A stretch of 63,639 nt of DNA from positions 1-63,639 of the forward strand of contig JJNX02000005.1 of NCBI GenBank assembly GCA_000681355.2, read 5' to 3'. This document shows, in pieces, positions 34,525 to 43,582 of the stretch (position 1 is its first letter; each line of letters begins with the position of its first letter). The notes below the pieces were generated by a model. That model saw only the letters and a program-made list of their open reading frames with translations. It was not told where the DNA came from and did not search any database. The stretch is from Peptococcaceae bacterium SCADC1_2_3 (lineage in GTDB: Bacteria; Bacillota; Desulfotomaculia; Desulfotomaculales; Nap2-2B). The position numbers were made by a program, and so were the translations under genes.

Positions 34525-35292
34525 TTACTTAAACTCCTTTTCGGCAAAGGGTAACCTGGTTAACGGGTCAATTAATTTTTCCTTTTCTCTTAACTCAAAA
34601 TGTAGCCCTCCTCCAGGCACATCACCTTTTTCTCCTATTCGAGCCATAACTTCACCCGCGTTAACCTCTTGGTTAACCGCAACCATAATTTCCGTAACTC
34701 CGGCGTATAAAGTGCAGGCACCTTCCCCGTGAGTCAATAAAATATATTGACCTAAAGCAACATCCCTTCCCACCTTGATTACTTGCCCGCTTAGCGCGGC
34801 TCTGACGGGCGCACCAGGTGAGGCGGCAATATCCAGTCCGTGATGAAAACGTTTTAAATTATCTAAAGGATCAAGCGACCAACCAAAGCCCCTGACTACC
34901 TTACCGGAAACAGGAACAATTATTGGGGCGGTGAGCACCTTGGGATTCATAGCTTCTTTTGCTTTAACCTCATTATCTTTAGGAGTTTTAGGAATCACCC
35001 ATCCGTAAAATTGATGGTCTACATTAACCATCCGCAGGCCAATTTCAACTACTTTTTGCACTACTGGCTGAAAATTCCATTCCGTAGTTAGAATATAACG
35101 CAGCCCCTCCCGAGCTTGTTGCCCTAAAGGATGGGAGGTTTGACGCAAAAACAGTACCACCGCCAGGATAACCAGGACAATCAAAAGGCGCCGGAAAGTC
35201 CGCTTGATTTTTTGCTTTTTGGAAGGCCAGCGGCGCGGCGTAGCGGAATAATTTGGCCACCAGTTTTCGGGTTGGTATTTACCGGAACGCAT
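34525..35292 (-). CDS. spoIVFA: SpoIVFA-like membrane protein with degenerate LytM (M23) domain
   Basis: A 255-residue protein: basic N-terminus, one membrane helix (about 32-48), a spacer and a LytM domain (about 125-245). The zinc-binding HxxxD is present as HHGLD (about 163-167), but the HxH motif reads GLHFE, so the first His, the catalytic base of M23 enzymes, is missing. This fits SpoIVFA, an inhibitory partner of SpoIVFB, better than an active wall hydrolase. It directly precedes spoIVFB, the usual order. Confidence 0.85.
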   Translation of the reverse strand: MRSGKYQPENWWPNYSATPRRWPSKKQKIKRTFRRLLIVLVILAVVLFLRQTSHPLGQQAREGLRYILTTEWNFQPVVQKVVEIGLRMVNVDHQFYGWVIPKTPKDNEVKAKEAMNPKVLTAPIIVPVSGKVVRGFGWSLDPLDNLKRFHHGLDIAASPGAPVRAALSGQVIKVGRDVALGQYILLTHGEGACTLYAGVTEIMVAVNQEVNAGEVMARIGEKGDVPGGGLHFELREKEKLIDPLTRLPFAEKEFK

Positions 35293-35376
35293 AAATTCCT
35301 CCTCCTGTCGCCAGGTTTTTGCTACAATTTTCCTTGCCTTTTATATATACTGACTTACGAAGAGGAATATGACCGC

Positions 35377-36768
35377 TTAAAAAATAATCTTTTTCCGCCG
35401 TGTGTAAATATTTAACAGTAAGCCTAGGGCGGCTAAATTCATAATAATGTTACTTCCCCCATAACTAAATAAAGGTAAAGGAATACCGGTAATGGGCATA
35501 ATACCTATGGTCATCCCTATGTTCACAAAAACATGAAAGGCAAACATAGTCACTATCCCGCTGGCTAAAAGAACGCCCTCGTTGTCCCGGGCCTGCATAA
35601 TTACTTTGAGCCCCCGGTATAAGATAATAAAATATAAGCTTAAAAGAAATAAGGCTCCCAGAAACCCAAATTCTTCTCCCACCACGGAAAAAATAAAATC
35701 AGTATGCCGGATAGGCAAAAAAGTAAAGTGGCTTTGAGTTCCTTCTAAAAAACCTTTGCCTACCAGCCCCCCCGATCCAACCGTAATTAATGATTGCCAG
35801 ATATGATACCCTGCCCCCAATATATCCTTTTGGGGGTTTAGGAAAATAATTAACCGGTTCATTTGATATTCTTTTAAGGTATAACGGTGAAATAACTTAT
35901 GGTGTTCACTAATAGCCTGGTATTTTTCTTCTAGGGCAATTAACCTAGTAGGGTAGGCTTCCGGTAGAACGGGCTTCCAGCCCGTTGGCCTGCTCGAAGC
36001 GTTTTTTTCTTTTGCCTCATCTTTTTCCTCTATATAGTTAATTATTTTTTCTTTTGACCGCAAGGCTAAAATTTGTTTTTCCAGGTTATCTTGTGTCTGG
36101 TGAAGATACATATGAACGGTAAAAATCCCGGCGGTGAAAATTATTCCTATTCCTAAAAGAACCAATAAATGAGCAGGTTTTGCGCCGGCAAAAAAAAGCA
36201 TGCCAAACATAATGGCTATAAATACTAAAGACGTACCCAAATCAGGTTGTTTTAAAATAATTATGAAGGGTAAACCTACATATAAAAAACACGGCCATAG
36301 CCCTGACCAACTGTTAAGCCGTCCTTCTCTTTTAGCCAAAAAGGCGGCAAAGGTAATAATGATTAAAAGCTTAGCAAATTCAGAAGGTTGAAAGGTTAAA
36401 GGACCAATTTGAATCCAGCGCTGCGCTCCTAAAGCAGTATGTCCTACAAATAAAACCATAATTAGCATAAATAAGTTAAGGGCGTAAAGAAAACGGGCTT
36501 GCTTAATTATATCTTCGTAAGGAACATAAACCATCAAAGCCATGATCCCAAAACCTAAAAAAATCCATAAAATTTGCTTGCTAAAATAAGTATAGTCCAA
36601 ATGTAATAAACGTAAAAATATATTTAAATTTTCAAATTGCCGCAAAGAGCTAGGAGTATATTCAAGGGTGGCGCTCCCAATCATTATTAGACTAAAAAAA
36701 ATTAAAATAAATGTAGCCCCAAGCAAAGTATGGTCCAGGCTTTTATACAGCCTTTTATTAAACAACAC
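35377..36768 (-). CDS. rodA: SEDS peptidoglycan polymerase RodA/FtsW with a repeat-derived insert
   Basis: A 463-residue membrane glycosyltransferase with ten or so helices that polymerises lipid II with its PBP partner. GAQRWIQIGPLTFQPSEFAK (about 119-138), KQPDLGTSLVF (about 173-183) and GIPLPLFSYGGSN near the end are SEDS hallmarks. It is longer than the usual 370-400 residues because the large loop (about 225-305) holds a charged stretch and RPTGWKPVLPEAYPT, which is the translation of a dispersed DNA repeat (35947..36001). Position in the mre-mrdA cluster favours RodA over FtsW. Confidence 0.92.
   Translation of the reverse strand: MLFNKRLYKSLDHTLLGATFILIFFSLIMIGSATLEYTPSSLRQFENLNIFLRLLHLDYTYFSKQILWIFLGFGIMALMVYVPYEDIIKQARFLYALNLFMLIMVLFVGHTALGAQRWIQIGPLTFQPSEFAKLLIIITFAAFLAKREGRLNSWSGLWPCFLYVGLPFIIILKQPDLGTSLVFIAIMFGMLFFAGAKPAHLLVLLGIGIIFTAGIFTVHMYLHQTQDNLEKQILALRSKEKIINYIEEKDEAKEKNASSRPTGWKPVLPEAYPTRLIALEEKYQAISEHHKLFHRYTLKEYQMNRLIIFLNPQKDILGAGYHIWQSLITVGSGGLVGKGFLEGTQSHFTFLPIRHTDFIFSVVGEEFGFLGALFLLSLYFIILYRGLKVIMQARDNEGVLLASGIVTMFAFHVFVNIGMTIGIMPITGIPLPLFSYGGSNIIMNLAALGLLLNIYTRRKKIIF
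35947..36001. repeat. GGAAGCC-type repeat inside rodA
   Basis: Reverse complement of the 24311..24380 repeat, with blocks GGTAGGCTTCCGGTAGAACG and GGGCTTCCAGCCCG. It is read in frame through rodA and adds about 18 residues, with no stop or shift. Confidence 0.85.
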
Positions 36769-36781
36769 CCTTTCCTCCCGT

Positions 36782-37069
36782 TTAGGGACCGGAAACTATA
36801 TTTTCCGGTAATCGCTTCATTTGCTTTATGGGAATATTGGCAATTAAGGCTACCTGATTTTCGCTGCTGTCCAAATTAACTTCTAAACCCTGTTCATCAA
36901 TTTCCATATAATTGGAAATTACTTTAATTAATTCTGATTTAAGGGCCTGAAGTAATTGTGGTGACACACCGGCCCGGTCATGAACTAAAACCAAACGCAA
37001 TCTCTCTTTGGCTATATCTTTGCTAGTGCTGCTTTCCCGGCTAAAAAGACGGGTTAGAAATTCCAACAA
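36782..37069 (-). CDS. minE: Cell division topological specificity factor MinE
   Basis: A 95-residue protein that drives MinD oscillation and restricts the MinCD inhibitor. The anti-MinCD segment with AKERLRLVLVHDRAG (about 20-34) is diagnostic; the topological domain follows with LLQALKSELIKVISNYMEI and strand segments VNLD and ALIANIPI. It comes directly after minD, 30 bases downstream. Its presence, and not DivIVA alone, shows a pole-to-pole Min system. Confidence 0.95.
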   Translation of the reverse strand: MLEFLTRLFSRESSTSKDIAKERLRLVLVHDRAGVSPQLLQALKSELIKVISNYMEIDEQGLEVNLDSSENQVALIANIPIKQMKRLPENIVSGP

Positions 37070-37099
37070 GGCCGTTTCCCCCTTTCTTTAATCCCTATC

Positions 37100-37891
37100 T
37101 TACTTTAGCCCAATAATCCGGCGCAGTTTGTTTAACATTCCGTTTTGATTCAGATTCATCAGGGGGATGGCTTCCCCTTTAATTCGTCGCACAATATTAC
37201 GAAAAGCCTGACCGGAGCGCGAACGCTCATCCTGGATAACCGACTCCCCTTTATTTGTACTAACAACCACCTGCTCATCTTCCGGCACCACCCCTAACAA
37301 GTCAACGGCTAAGATATCAATAATATCTTCAATGCTCATCATGTCTTTTTGCTGGACCATCTTATAGCGAAAACGGTTAATAATAAGCTTGGGATTGCGT
37401 AATTCGGCCGCTTCCAAAAGACCAATAATCCGGTCTGCATCTCTTACTGCCGCCACTTCGGGGGTGGTGACTACAATGGCCTTATCCGCCCCGGCAATTG
37501 CATTGCGAAATCCCTGCTCAATGCCGGCCGGACAATCAACAATTACGTATTCAAATTCCTGGGCTATGTCCTGACATAATTTTTTCATTTCTTCCGGATT
37601 TACCGCCGTCTTATCTTTTGTTTGTGAGGCTGGTAAAAGATGAAGCCCCTCACAATGTTTATCTTTAATTAAAGCTTGCTTTAAACGACAACGACCCCCG
37701 GTAACATCTGTCAGGTCATAAACAATGCGATTTTCCAAGCCCAATAAAACGTCTAAATTACGTAAACCTATATCGGCATCTATTAAAGCTACTTTATGTC
37801 CTAAAGCAGCCAAACCCACTCCCAGATTAGCCGTAGTAGTGGTTTTACCCACCCCCCCCTTTCCGGAAGTTACTACAATTACCTCGCCCAT
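37100..37891 (-). CDS. minD: Septum site-determining ATPase MinD
   Basis: A 263-residue ParA/MinD ATPase. MGEVIVVTSGKGGVGKTTTT gives the deviant Walker A (GKGGVGKTT, about 10-18), IDADIGLRNLD is at about 39-49, and the C-terminal amphipathic membrane helix MLNKLRRIIGL is present. I chose the ATG at 37891 with AAGGAGG upstream. The open frame reaches 38032, but those 47 extra codons translate a palindromic repeat (VGALNLTPLH) and spacer. With MinC it blocks Z-ring assembly at the poles. Confidence 0.96.
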   Translation of the reverse strand: MGEVIVVTSGKGGVGKTTTTANLGVGLAALGHKVALIDADIGLRNLDVLLGLENRIVYDLTDVTGGRCRLKQALIKDKHCEGLHLLPASQTKDKTAVNPEEMKKLCQDIAQEFEYVIVDCPAGIEQGFRNAIAGADKAIVVTTPEVAAVRDADRIIGLLEAAELRNPKLIINRFRYKMVQQKDMMSIEDIIDILAVDLLGVVPEDEQVVVSTNKGESVIQDERSRSGQAFRNIVRRIKGEAIPLMNLNQNGMLNKLRRIIGLK

Positions 37892-38001
37892 ATTGGATAC
37901 GCGCCTCCTTTCTAACCCTTTTTTAGAATTGTAAACTGGCAGACAAGTAGACGGTTGACAAGGAGAACCGTCCCCTTGTCTGCCCAAAAAAAATCCTTTG
38001 T

Positions 38002-38029
38002 GTAGGGGCGTTAAATTTAACGCCCCTAC
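38002..38029. repeat. 28-bp palindrome, family A copy 2 (before minD)
   Basis: Identical arms to the copy at 3948..3975. It lies between minC and minD and is in an open frame with minD, creating a false upstream extension. Confidence 0.9.
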
Positions 38030-38050
38030 CAACCAGCCCCTACTATTTCT

Positions 38051-38518
38051 CTATCGTTCTCCGCCGGTGGAAAAAGCTTCAATGGTCACCACGCCATCTT
38101 TAATGTGAGCTACTTCCGGATAAGTACCAGACATTTCTTCTTCATCCGGAGAACGAGTGATGTGATTGGCAATTCTTAGTTGGATGGGCTGCAGGCGAAA
38201 AGCCATTACCACTGCCTGGGTGTCCCCTTCCGCTCCCGCGTGAACAACGCCGCGGACATTACCCATTACAATAATATTACCCGCCGCTACTACCTCTGCC
38301 CCGGGATTAACGTCTCCAAGGATAACCACGTTACCATTAAAATGAATTTTTTGACCGGCGCGTAAAGTACGCTGAACTAAAATAGTATTTGAATCAATAA
38401 AATTACTTTTTATTCCGGTTAATGTTTTTTCTGGTGAAGATGGTGTTTCTTTCTTTGCTTCACTGGCCAAAATAATATCCTCCCGTTTTGCTGTATTAAT
38501 TCTACAATAAAAAACCAT
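38051..38518 (-). CDS. minC: MinC, C-terminal domain only
   Basis: A 155-residue septum inhibitor. Residues about 45-155 are the beta-helix C-terminal domain: TLRAGQKIHFNGNVVILGDVN-type repeats (about 51-71), AAGNIIVMGNVRGVVHAGA (81-99), then AFRLQPIQLRIA (111-122). This domain dimerises and binds MinD. The usual N-terminal FtsZ-inhibiting domain of about 100 residues is missing, replaced by a 45-residue polar lead. Only 51 bases separate it from mrdA, so there is no room for a hidden domain. It overlaps nothing and precedes minD. Confidence 0.9.
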   Translation of the reverse strand: MVFYCRINTAKREDIILASEAKKETPSSPEKTLTGIKSNFIDSNTILVQRTLRAGQKIHFNGNVVILGDVNPGAEVVAAGNIIVMGNVRGVVHAGAEGDTQAVVMAFRLQPIQLRIANHITRSPDEEEMSGTYPEVAHIKDGVVTIEAFSTGGER

Positions 38519-38569
38519 TTCCTGCTAAAATAAAAAAAATTAAAAAAGTAATCAATTGATAACTAATTC

Positions 38570-40630
38570 TTACTCTTGATATACCTCTCTTTGAATAGTC
38601 AGCTTACGCGGCTTTAGCTCTGGCGGTCTATTTTGGGCCGGGGGCTGGTCAGCCAGCGATTGACCGGTTTCCTCAGGGGCTAAAGTCAGTTTAGTTTTAT
38701 CTAAATCAAAATAACCATCCAGGATTTGCCTGGCTACCGGCCCGGCCATCCCGCTTCCCTTGCCGCCGTATTCTATTACCACCGCTACGGCTATTTCAGG
38801 TTTTTCGTAAGGAGCAAAAGCCAGGATTAAAGCGTGGTTATCATGCCCGTGAACTTCGGCCGTACCTGTTTTAGCCCCAGCTTTATACGGCACCCCGGCA
38901 AAAACCCCTGCGGCCGTTCCAGCAGGAGGCAAAGTAGTTAGGTGCAAGCCCTCTTTAATTATTTTTAAAGTTTGGGTCGAAGCATTTACTTTACGTACTT
39001 CCTGAGGATCAACTTTCCGCAATAACCTTCCGTCAGGGGTGACTATTTTTTTCACCAGGTAAGGACGATAAACAATTCCTTCGTTAACCATGGCTGCTAA
39101 ATAATTAGCCAGTTGTAAAGGGGAATAATAATTATCTCCCTGGCCAATAGCCATATCCAGCGTATCGTACTCCCGCCATTTTAATTCCCATTCAATTTTA
39201 CTCCTCTTTTGCTCTAAGTCAGCCAGTTTTCCTCTTGAGCTCCGATTCTCTTGTCTTATTTGGTCAATTTCTTTTTTTATCCTTACTAACTCTTTTTGCC
39301 ATTTTTCATATTTTTGGGCCGGGTTAGGAACCCGTCCTGCTTCTTCACCGGGTAAATCCACCCCGGTTTTTTCGCCCAGGCCATATTCCCGGGCATAATA
39401 AGCCATTTTTTCAGGTCCGGTTAACACACCCAAAGTCCAAAAAAAAACATCACAGGAAACCTGCAAAGCTTTACGTAAGTCTACGCGTCCATGTGGCTTC
39501 CAGTCTTTTTTATATTTATAATAACCGGTACAATTAAGAGCGTAGGCACCGGTAATTTTTTTACTTTCTAAGGCGGCCGTAGCCGTAACCATTTTAAAAG
39601 TCGAACCAGGAGGATAACGAGATAGGGCCCGGTTTATTAAGGCTTTTTTTTCATTTACCTCCGCCCAGTCTTTCTCTCGAATTCCTCCTACAAAAATATT
39701 CGGATCATAGGCAGGATAGCTGGCCATGGCCAGTATTTCTCCTGAATATACTGAAAGCGCCACGGCTGCCCCGGCCCGGGCCTTTGGGTAGCCGGCAGTT
39801 AAAGCACGCTTTATCCCTTGAGCCAAAGCATCCTGAGTAAGGCGCTGCAGGTGAGCGTCAATGGTTAAAAATAAATTGTTTCCCGGCACGGCTTCTTTAA
39901 TCCCTAAGTCACGTACGGGCCGGCCCAATGCATCTACTTCCACCTGGCGTGCACCCGGCGTGCCCCTTAAGTATGGTTCATAAAATTTTTCCAGGCCTTC
40001 TTTACCAATCAAATTCTTTAAGTAATAACCTTCGTCCTTATGAGCCGCCAACTCATGCTCGTTAATCTCCCCAATGTAACCCGCCACCGGCACCAATAAA
40101 TCCCCGTAAGGATATTTACGCTCCGGCTCAACATCAACCACCACCCCGGGTAATTTTAAACGTTGCTCCTCTATTTTAAAAATAGTTTGGGGGGTAATGT
40201 CGCGGGCTATTTTTATTGGTTCGCCAAGAGGAAATTTTTCTTCTACCTCCCTGTTTTTGGTAAATTTAGTTATTTTAGCTTGAATTTCGGTTTTAATTTG
40301 CGCTCGGGTTTTTCCCTGAAAAGATTTTTCCCCTTGCAGTAATTCGGCCAAATAATTTACCACCTGAGCCGATTCCTTTAAACCCAAATTGGTCAAAGAA
40401 ATGGTATAAACAGGACGATTGCTTACTATCCTAACGCCTTTACGGTCAAATATCTCCCCGCGGGGAGCGGACAGGCGGGTTAACCGCAGGTGATTTTGGC
40501 GGGCTAAAGTCCGGTACTCATCCGCTTTAACCAATTGTAAAAAGCCCAGCCGTAGAAAAAGTATTATCAACGCCCCCAAAATTAAAGCTAGGAGAACGCG
40601 CGTCTTTTTTTCAAGCTCTTTTTTTTCCAT
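38570..40630 (-). CDS. mrdA: Penicillin-binding protein 2 (class B transpeptidase)
   Basis: A 686-residue elongation transpeptidase that crosslinks new wall with RodA. Membrane anchor about 11-32, dimerisation domain 55-245, transpeptidase domain from about 250. The catalytic SxxK is STFK (343-346), KTGTAEV comes at about 600, and SCD serves as SxN. Between VPNPAQKYEKW and DTLDMAIGQGD there is an extra coiled-coil insert of about 55 residues (roughly 435-490) rich in Lys, Glu and Arg. It follows mreD by about 100 bases. Confidence 0.95.
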   Translation of the reverse strand: MEKKELEKKTRVLLALILGALIILFLRLGFLQLVKADEYRTLARQNHLRLTRLSAPRGEIFDRKGVRIVSNRPVYTISLTNLGLKESAQVVNYLAELLQGEKSFQGKTRAQIKTEIQAKITKFTKNREVEEKFPLGEPIKIARDITPQTIFKIEEQRLKLPGVVVDVEPERKYPYGDLLVPVAGYIGEINEHELAAHKDEGYYLKNLIGKEGLEKFYEPYLRGTPGARQVEVDALGRPVRDLGIKEAVPGNNLFLTIDAHLQRLTQDALAQGIKRALTAGYPKARAGAAVALSVYSGEILAMASYPAYDPNIFVGGIREKDWAEVNEKKALINRALSRYPPGSTFKMVTATAALESKKITGAYALNCTGYYKYKKDWKPHGRVDLRKALQVSCDVFFWTLGVLTGPEKMAYYAREYGLGEKTGVDLPGEEAGRVPNPAQKYEKWQKELVRIKKEIDQIRQENRSSRGKLADLEQKRSKIEWELKWREYDTLDMAIGQGDNYYSPLQLANYLAAMVNEGIVYRPYLVKKIVTPDGRLLRKVDPQEVRKVNASTQTLKIIKEGLHLTTLPPAGTAAGVFAGVPYKAGAKTGTAEVHGHDNHALILAFAPYEKPEIAVAVVIEYGGKGSGMAGPVARQILDGYFDLDKTKLTLAPEETGQSLADQPPAQNRPPELKPRKLTIQREVYQE

Positions 40631-40738
40631 AAGTAAATTTCCTTTTTTAAATCATAGTTGACCTGCGCTTGCCACTTAACCCCTCTCTCTCTCTTCTCTT
40701 TTACTTATCATGGTAATTGAGTGGCCAACGCCTGATTT

Positions 40739-41227
40739 CTAATTAGGAATATATAATTTACTGGCGCGTGAAAACCAACGGTAAAGAAAGGGTACCGTTA
40801 TAGCGTTATAAAAAGAGACCAAAAGAATTATTTTCACCAGAACCGGGCCGGGTGAAACTAAAAAACCAGCGTAAGTTAATAAAGTATACTGCACCAGACC
40901 ACTAATAATGGAAGCAAACCAAGTAGTTATAACCACTACCAAAAGGCTGTCTTTATAAAATTGTTTTTCAACCAATCCTACCAGGCAACCGATAAACATT
41001 TTAATCAGGATATTTAAACCAAAAAAGTTACCGGTGTAAATATCCTCTAACAATCCTCCTACAAATCCCCACCAACACCCGGCCTTGTAACCACGTAAAA
41101 AAGCGACAAAAATTACCATAACCAGCCCTAAATCAGGTTTTACACCCTCTATCTGGATAAAATTTAAAGCGGTAAATTGAAGAAATACGGCTACGGCAAA
41201 AAACCCAAACAATACAAAATTGGACAA
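40739..41227 (-). CDS. mreD: Rod shape-determining protein MreD
   Basis: A 162-residue membrane protein with five predicted helices, the partner of MreC. The family pattern GVKPDLGLVMVIFVAFLRG (about 28-46) and WWGFVGGLLEDIYTG (52-66) is clear. It lies between mreC and mrdA as usual. Upstream of it is a GTC-rich direct repeat. Confidence 0.93.
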   Translation of the reverse strand: MSNFVLFGFFAVAVFLQFTALNFIQIEGVKPDLGLVMVIFVAFLRGYKAGCWWGFVGGLLEDIYTGNFFGLNILIKMFIGCLVGLVEKQFYKDSLLVVVITTWFASIISGLVQYTLLTYAGFLVSPGPVLVKIILLVSFYNAITVPFLYRWFSRASKLYIPN

Positions 41228-41241
41228 TTTAAAAACCTGCC

Positions 41242-41262
41242 TTGTCGGTCGTCGGTCGTCAG
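41242..41262. repeat. GTCGGTCGTCGGTCGTC repeat between mreC and mreD
   Basis: Tandem GTCGGTC units related to the copies near 19979, 44638 and 44697. Confidence 0.7.
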
Positions 41263-41278
41263 GATTCTATCCCGTTGT

Positions 41279-42100
41279 TTAAAAAATAAGCACTTCTTCC
41301 AAACGATTAAAATCCGCAAAAGGCTGAATTGTAGCCTTAAAAAATAAACCCGAAGGCTCCCGGGTCACCTTTTTAATTCTTCCTACCGAAAGACCACGGG
41401 GATATAAATCGCTTAAACCAGAAGTTATCACTGTTTGATCTTTTTGGATTTTAAAATCAGTGGGAATATGGATCATCTGCAACTGATTAGTGTTGCCACT
41501 CATCCCTTCCACCAAGCCAGGGGCACGGTTTTCCTGAACCAGACAACTTACCCCGCTGCGCGGATCAGTAATCAATAAGACCTCGGCTGTTTTCTGGCTA
41601 ACCGAAATAACCCTTCCTGCCAGACCGGCCGGAGTAATAACGGTCATATTTACCTTTAATCCTTCTCTAGCCCCTTTGTTTATGGTAATAGTACCAAACC
41701 AGTTATTCAAATCACGGCCAATTACGGCCGCGCTATAAACACTTATGCCGGTAGTTTTGATTTTCGTTTCTTTAAAATCCAGTAATTTTTTTAATCGCTG
41801 GTTCTCCAACCGGTATTCATTAGCTTCCCGTAACTGCTCTTCAAGCCGGCTAATTTTCTCTTTTAGTTCCTGGTTTTGTTTTACCGCTTTAACCAGGGAA
41901 ACAGGTAATTTTAAAACATTACGTATTGCTTGCCCGGTCTGCATAGTTATCTTGCTTACCGGAGCCAGCACATCCCTTAGAGTCTTCGCAGGCGGCGCAA
42001 GCTCATTTTTAGCCGTGGCTTTAAGGATAACCAGTAAAAAAATCAATACCGCTAATAAAAGCAGTATTTTACCCAGCGGGGGGCGGGGCAACTTTACCAC
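41279..42100 (-). CDS. mreC: Rod shape-determining protein MreC
   Basis: A 273-residue single-pass membrane protein: helix at about 10-27, coiled coil about 70-108 (KQNQELKEKISRLEEQLREA), then two beta-barrel domains with GRDLNNWFGTITINKGAREG (about 128-147) and the closing VTREPSGLF. MreC links MreB to the PBP2/RodA machinery. It follows mreB by nine bases. Confidence 0.94.
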   Translation of the reverse strand: MVKLPRPPLGKILLLLAVLIFLLVILKATAKNELAPPAKTLRDVLAPVSKITMQTGQAIRNVLKLPVSLVKAVKQNQELKEKISRLEEQLREANEYRLENQRLKKLLDFKETKIKTTGISVYSAAVIGRDLNNWFGTITINKGAREGLKVNMTVITPAGLAGRVISVSQKTAEVLLITDPRSGVSCLVQENRAPGLVEGMSGNTNQLQMIHIPTDFKIQKDQTVITSGLSDLYPRGLSVGRIKKVTREPSGLFFKATIQPFADFNRLEEVLIF

Positions 42101-42109
42101 CCCTTTTAT

Positions 42110-43141
42110 TTAAGTAAGTTTTCTAGGGTTAATCAATACCCGGCGCAGTAAGTCAATATTTTCCAATACCCGGCCGGTCCCGTAAGCTACCGCTAAGAGG
42201 GGATCTTCCGCCACATGAACCGGCATCCCGGTTTGCTCGCTAACCAGCTTGTCCAGACCCTTTAATAACGCTCCCCCGCCGGCCATCATCACCCCGCGGT
42301 CCATAATGTCTGCGGATAGCTCAGGCGGGGTTTGCTCTAAAGTAGCCTTAATGGTTTCCAGGATGGCCGCCACCGGTTCAGATAAGGCTTTATAAATTTC
42401 TGTGTTAGTAATGCTCACTGTTTTGGGTAAGCCGTTAATTAAATCTCGCCCCCTGATATCGTAAGTTTGCTCTTCTTCCTGAAGGTAAGCAGAACCAATT
42501 TCAACCTTAATTTCTTCCGCCGTACGTTCCCCAATTAAAAGATTAAAAACTTTTTTTACGTGCTGAATAATCGCCTCATCTATTTCATCGCCAGCCACCC
42601 GGATAGAACGGCTAGTAACAATACCACCCAAGGAAATAACCGCTACTTCTGTTGTCCCTCCCCCAATATCAACAATTAAATTCCCCGTCGGTTCGTGCAC
42701 CGGCAAACCAATACCAATGGCGGCTGCCATGGGTTCTTCAATCAAGTACACTTCCCGCGCCCCGGCTTGCAGCGCGGCTTCCCTTACGGCACGTTCCTCT
42801 ACCGGCGTTGCCCCAGAAGGAACGGAAATCACCACCCGGGGCCGGACTAAAAAGGTGCGGTTACGCAATGACTTGGCAATAAAATATTTAATCATGCTTT
42901 GGGTAACGTCAAAATCAGCAATTACCCCGTCTTTCATGGGACGGATGGCGACAATATTTCCGGGCGTACGGCCAATCATTTGCTTGGCCTCTGACCCTAC
43001 GGCTAAAACACGGTGGGTGTCCTGCTGAATAGCCACCACCGAAGGTTCTCTTAAAACTATTCCCCTGCCCCGAACATAAACCAGGGAATTTGCCGTACCT
43101 AAATCAATCCCCATATCCTTGGAGAACAGGCCTAAACGCAA
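42110..43141 (-). CDS. mreB: Rod shape-determining actin MreB
   Basis: A 343-residue bacterial actin. Phosphate loop 1 is [13 protein letters not shown] (about 11-23), phosphate 2 [15 protein letters not shown] (about 157-171), and adenosine loop [12 protein letters not shown] (about 289-300). It makes short filaments under the membrane that guide wall synthesis. First gene of the mreBCD-mrdA-minCDE-rodA-spoIVFAB series. Confidence 0.97.
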   Translation of the reverse strand: MRLGLFSKDMGIDLGTANSLVYVRGRGIVLREPSVVAIQQDTHRVLAVGSEAKQMIGRTPGNIVAIRPMKDGVIADFDVTQSMIKYFIAKSLRNRTFLVRPRVVISVPSGATPVEERAVREAALQAGAREVYLIEEPMAAAIGIGLPVHEPTGNLIVDIGGGTTEVAVISLGGIVTSRSIRVAGDEIDEAIIQHVKKVFNLLIGERTAEEIKVEIGSAYLQEEEQTYDIRGRDLINGLPKTVSITNTEIYKALSEPVAAILETIKATLEQTPPELSADIMDRGVMMAGGGALLKGLDKLVSEQTGMPVHVAEDPLLAVAYGTGRVLENIDLLRRVLINPRKLT

Positions 43142-43221
43142 TTACCTAACCCCTTTCCCCGTTATTAGAATTATAAATTTTAAATTTCAAGAAAAAATCC
43201 TTTGTCCCTTTACTTTAGCAT

Positions 43222-43488
43222 TTATAACCTTTTATAAAGAAAATAACCAAAGAGCATCCCTAAAACCGTTAAAGGACCTAAGGCAATAGTAAAGCCAAAA
43301 GTAAGCTTAAAAAAACTTAAGTCCAAGGTCGCCGTGGGAAGGCCAAAAGAAGCCGTGGCTTTTAAAACAGGTAAAGTAAGCATACCAGCCACCACATTTC
43401 CAATCAGGCCCCCAACTATCAAGAGAAGGCCTAAAAACCATGGATTTTGCCTGTTTTGTTTTATCTTTATATTTTTAGCCATAACCAT
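43222..43488 (-). CDS. DUF4321 family membrane protein
   Basis: An 88-residue protein with two membrane helices (about 18-36 and 68-85) separated by a short outside loop with ATLDLSFFKLTFG. It matches the uncharacterised DUF4321 family, which is often found next to mreB in Clostridia, as here. A link to cell-wall elongation is inference from the neighbourhood. Confidence 0.75.
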   Translation of the reverse strand: MVMAKNIKIKQNRQNPWFLGLLLIVGGLIGNVVAGMLTLPVLKATASFGLPTATLDLSFFKLTFGFTIALGPLTVLGMLFGYFLYKRL

Positions 43489-43499
43489 CCCCGCTTTTT

Positions 43500-43527
43500 G
43501 TAGGGGCGTATGGCAATACGCCCCTAC
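43500..43527. repeat. 28-bp palindrome, family A variant
   Basis: Same outer GTAGGGGCGT arm as the other copies, but the centre reads ATGGCA. It lies upstream of the DUF4321 gene. Confidence 0.85.
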
Positions 43528-43582
43528 TGATCGCTAAACACAGTTTAACACTTTGCCTTTAATTGAACAAGCTAATGTTTAA

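Noticed and set aside
37892-38032. Upstream extension of MinD by 47 codons
   Set aside because: It translates a palindromic repeat and spacer, while the ATG at 37891 has a strong ribosome site and the normal MinD start.
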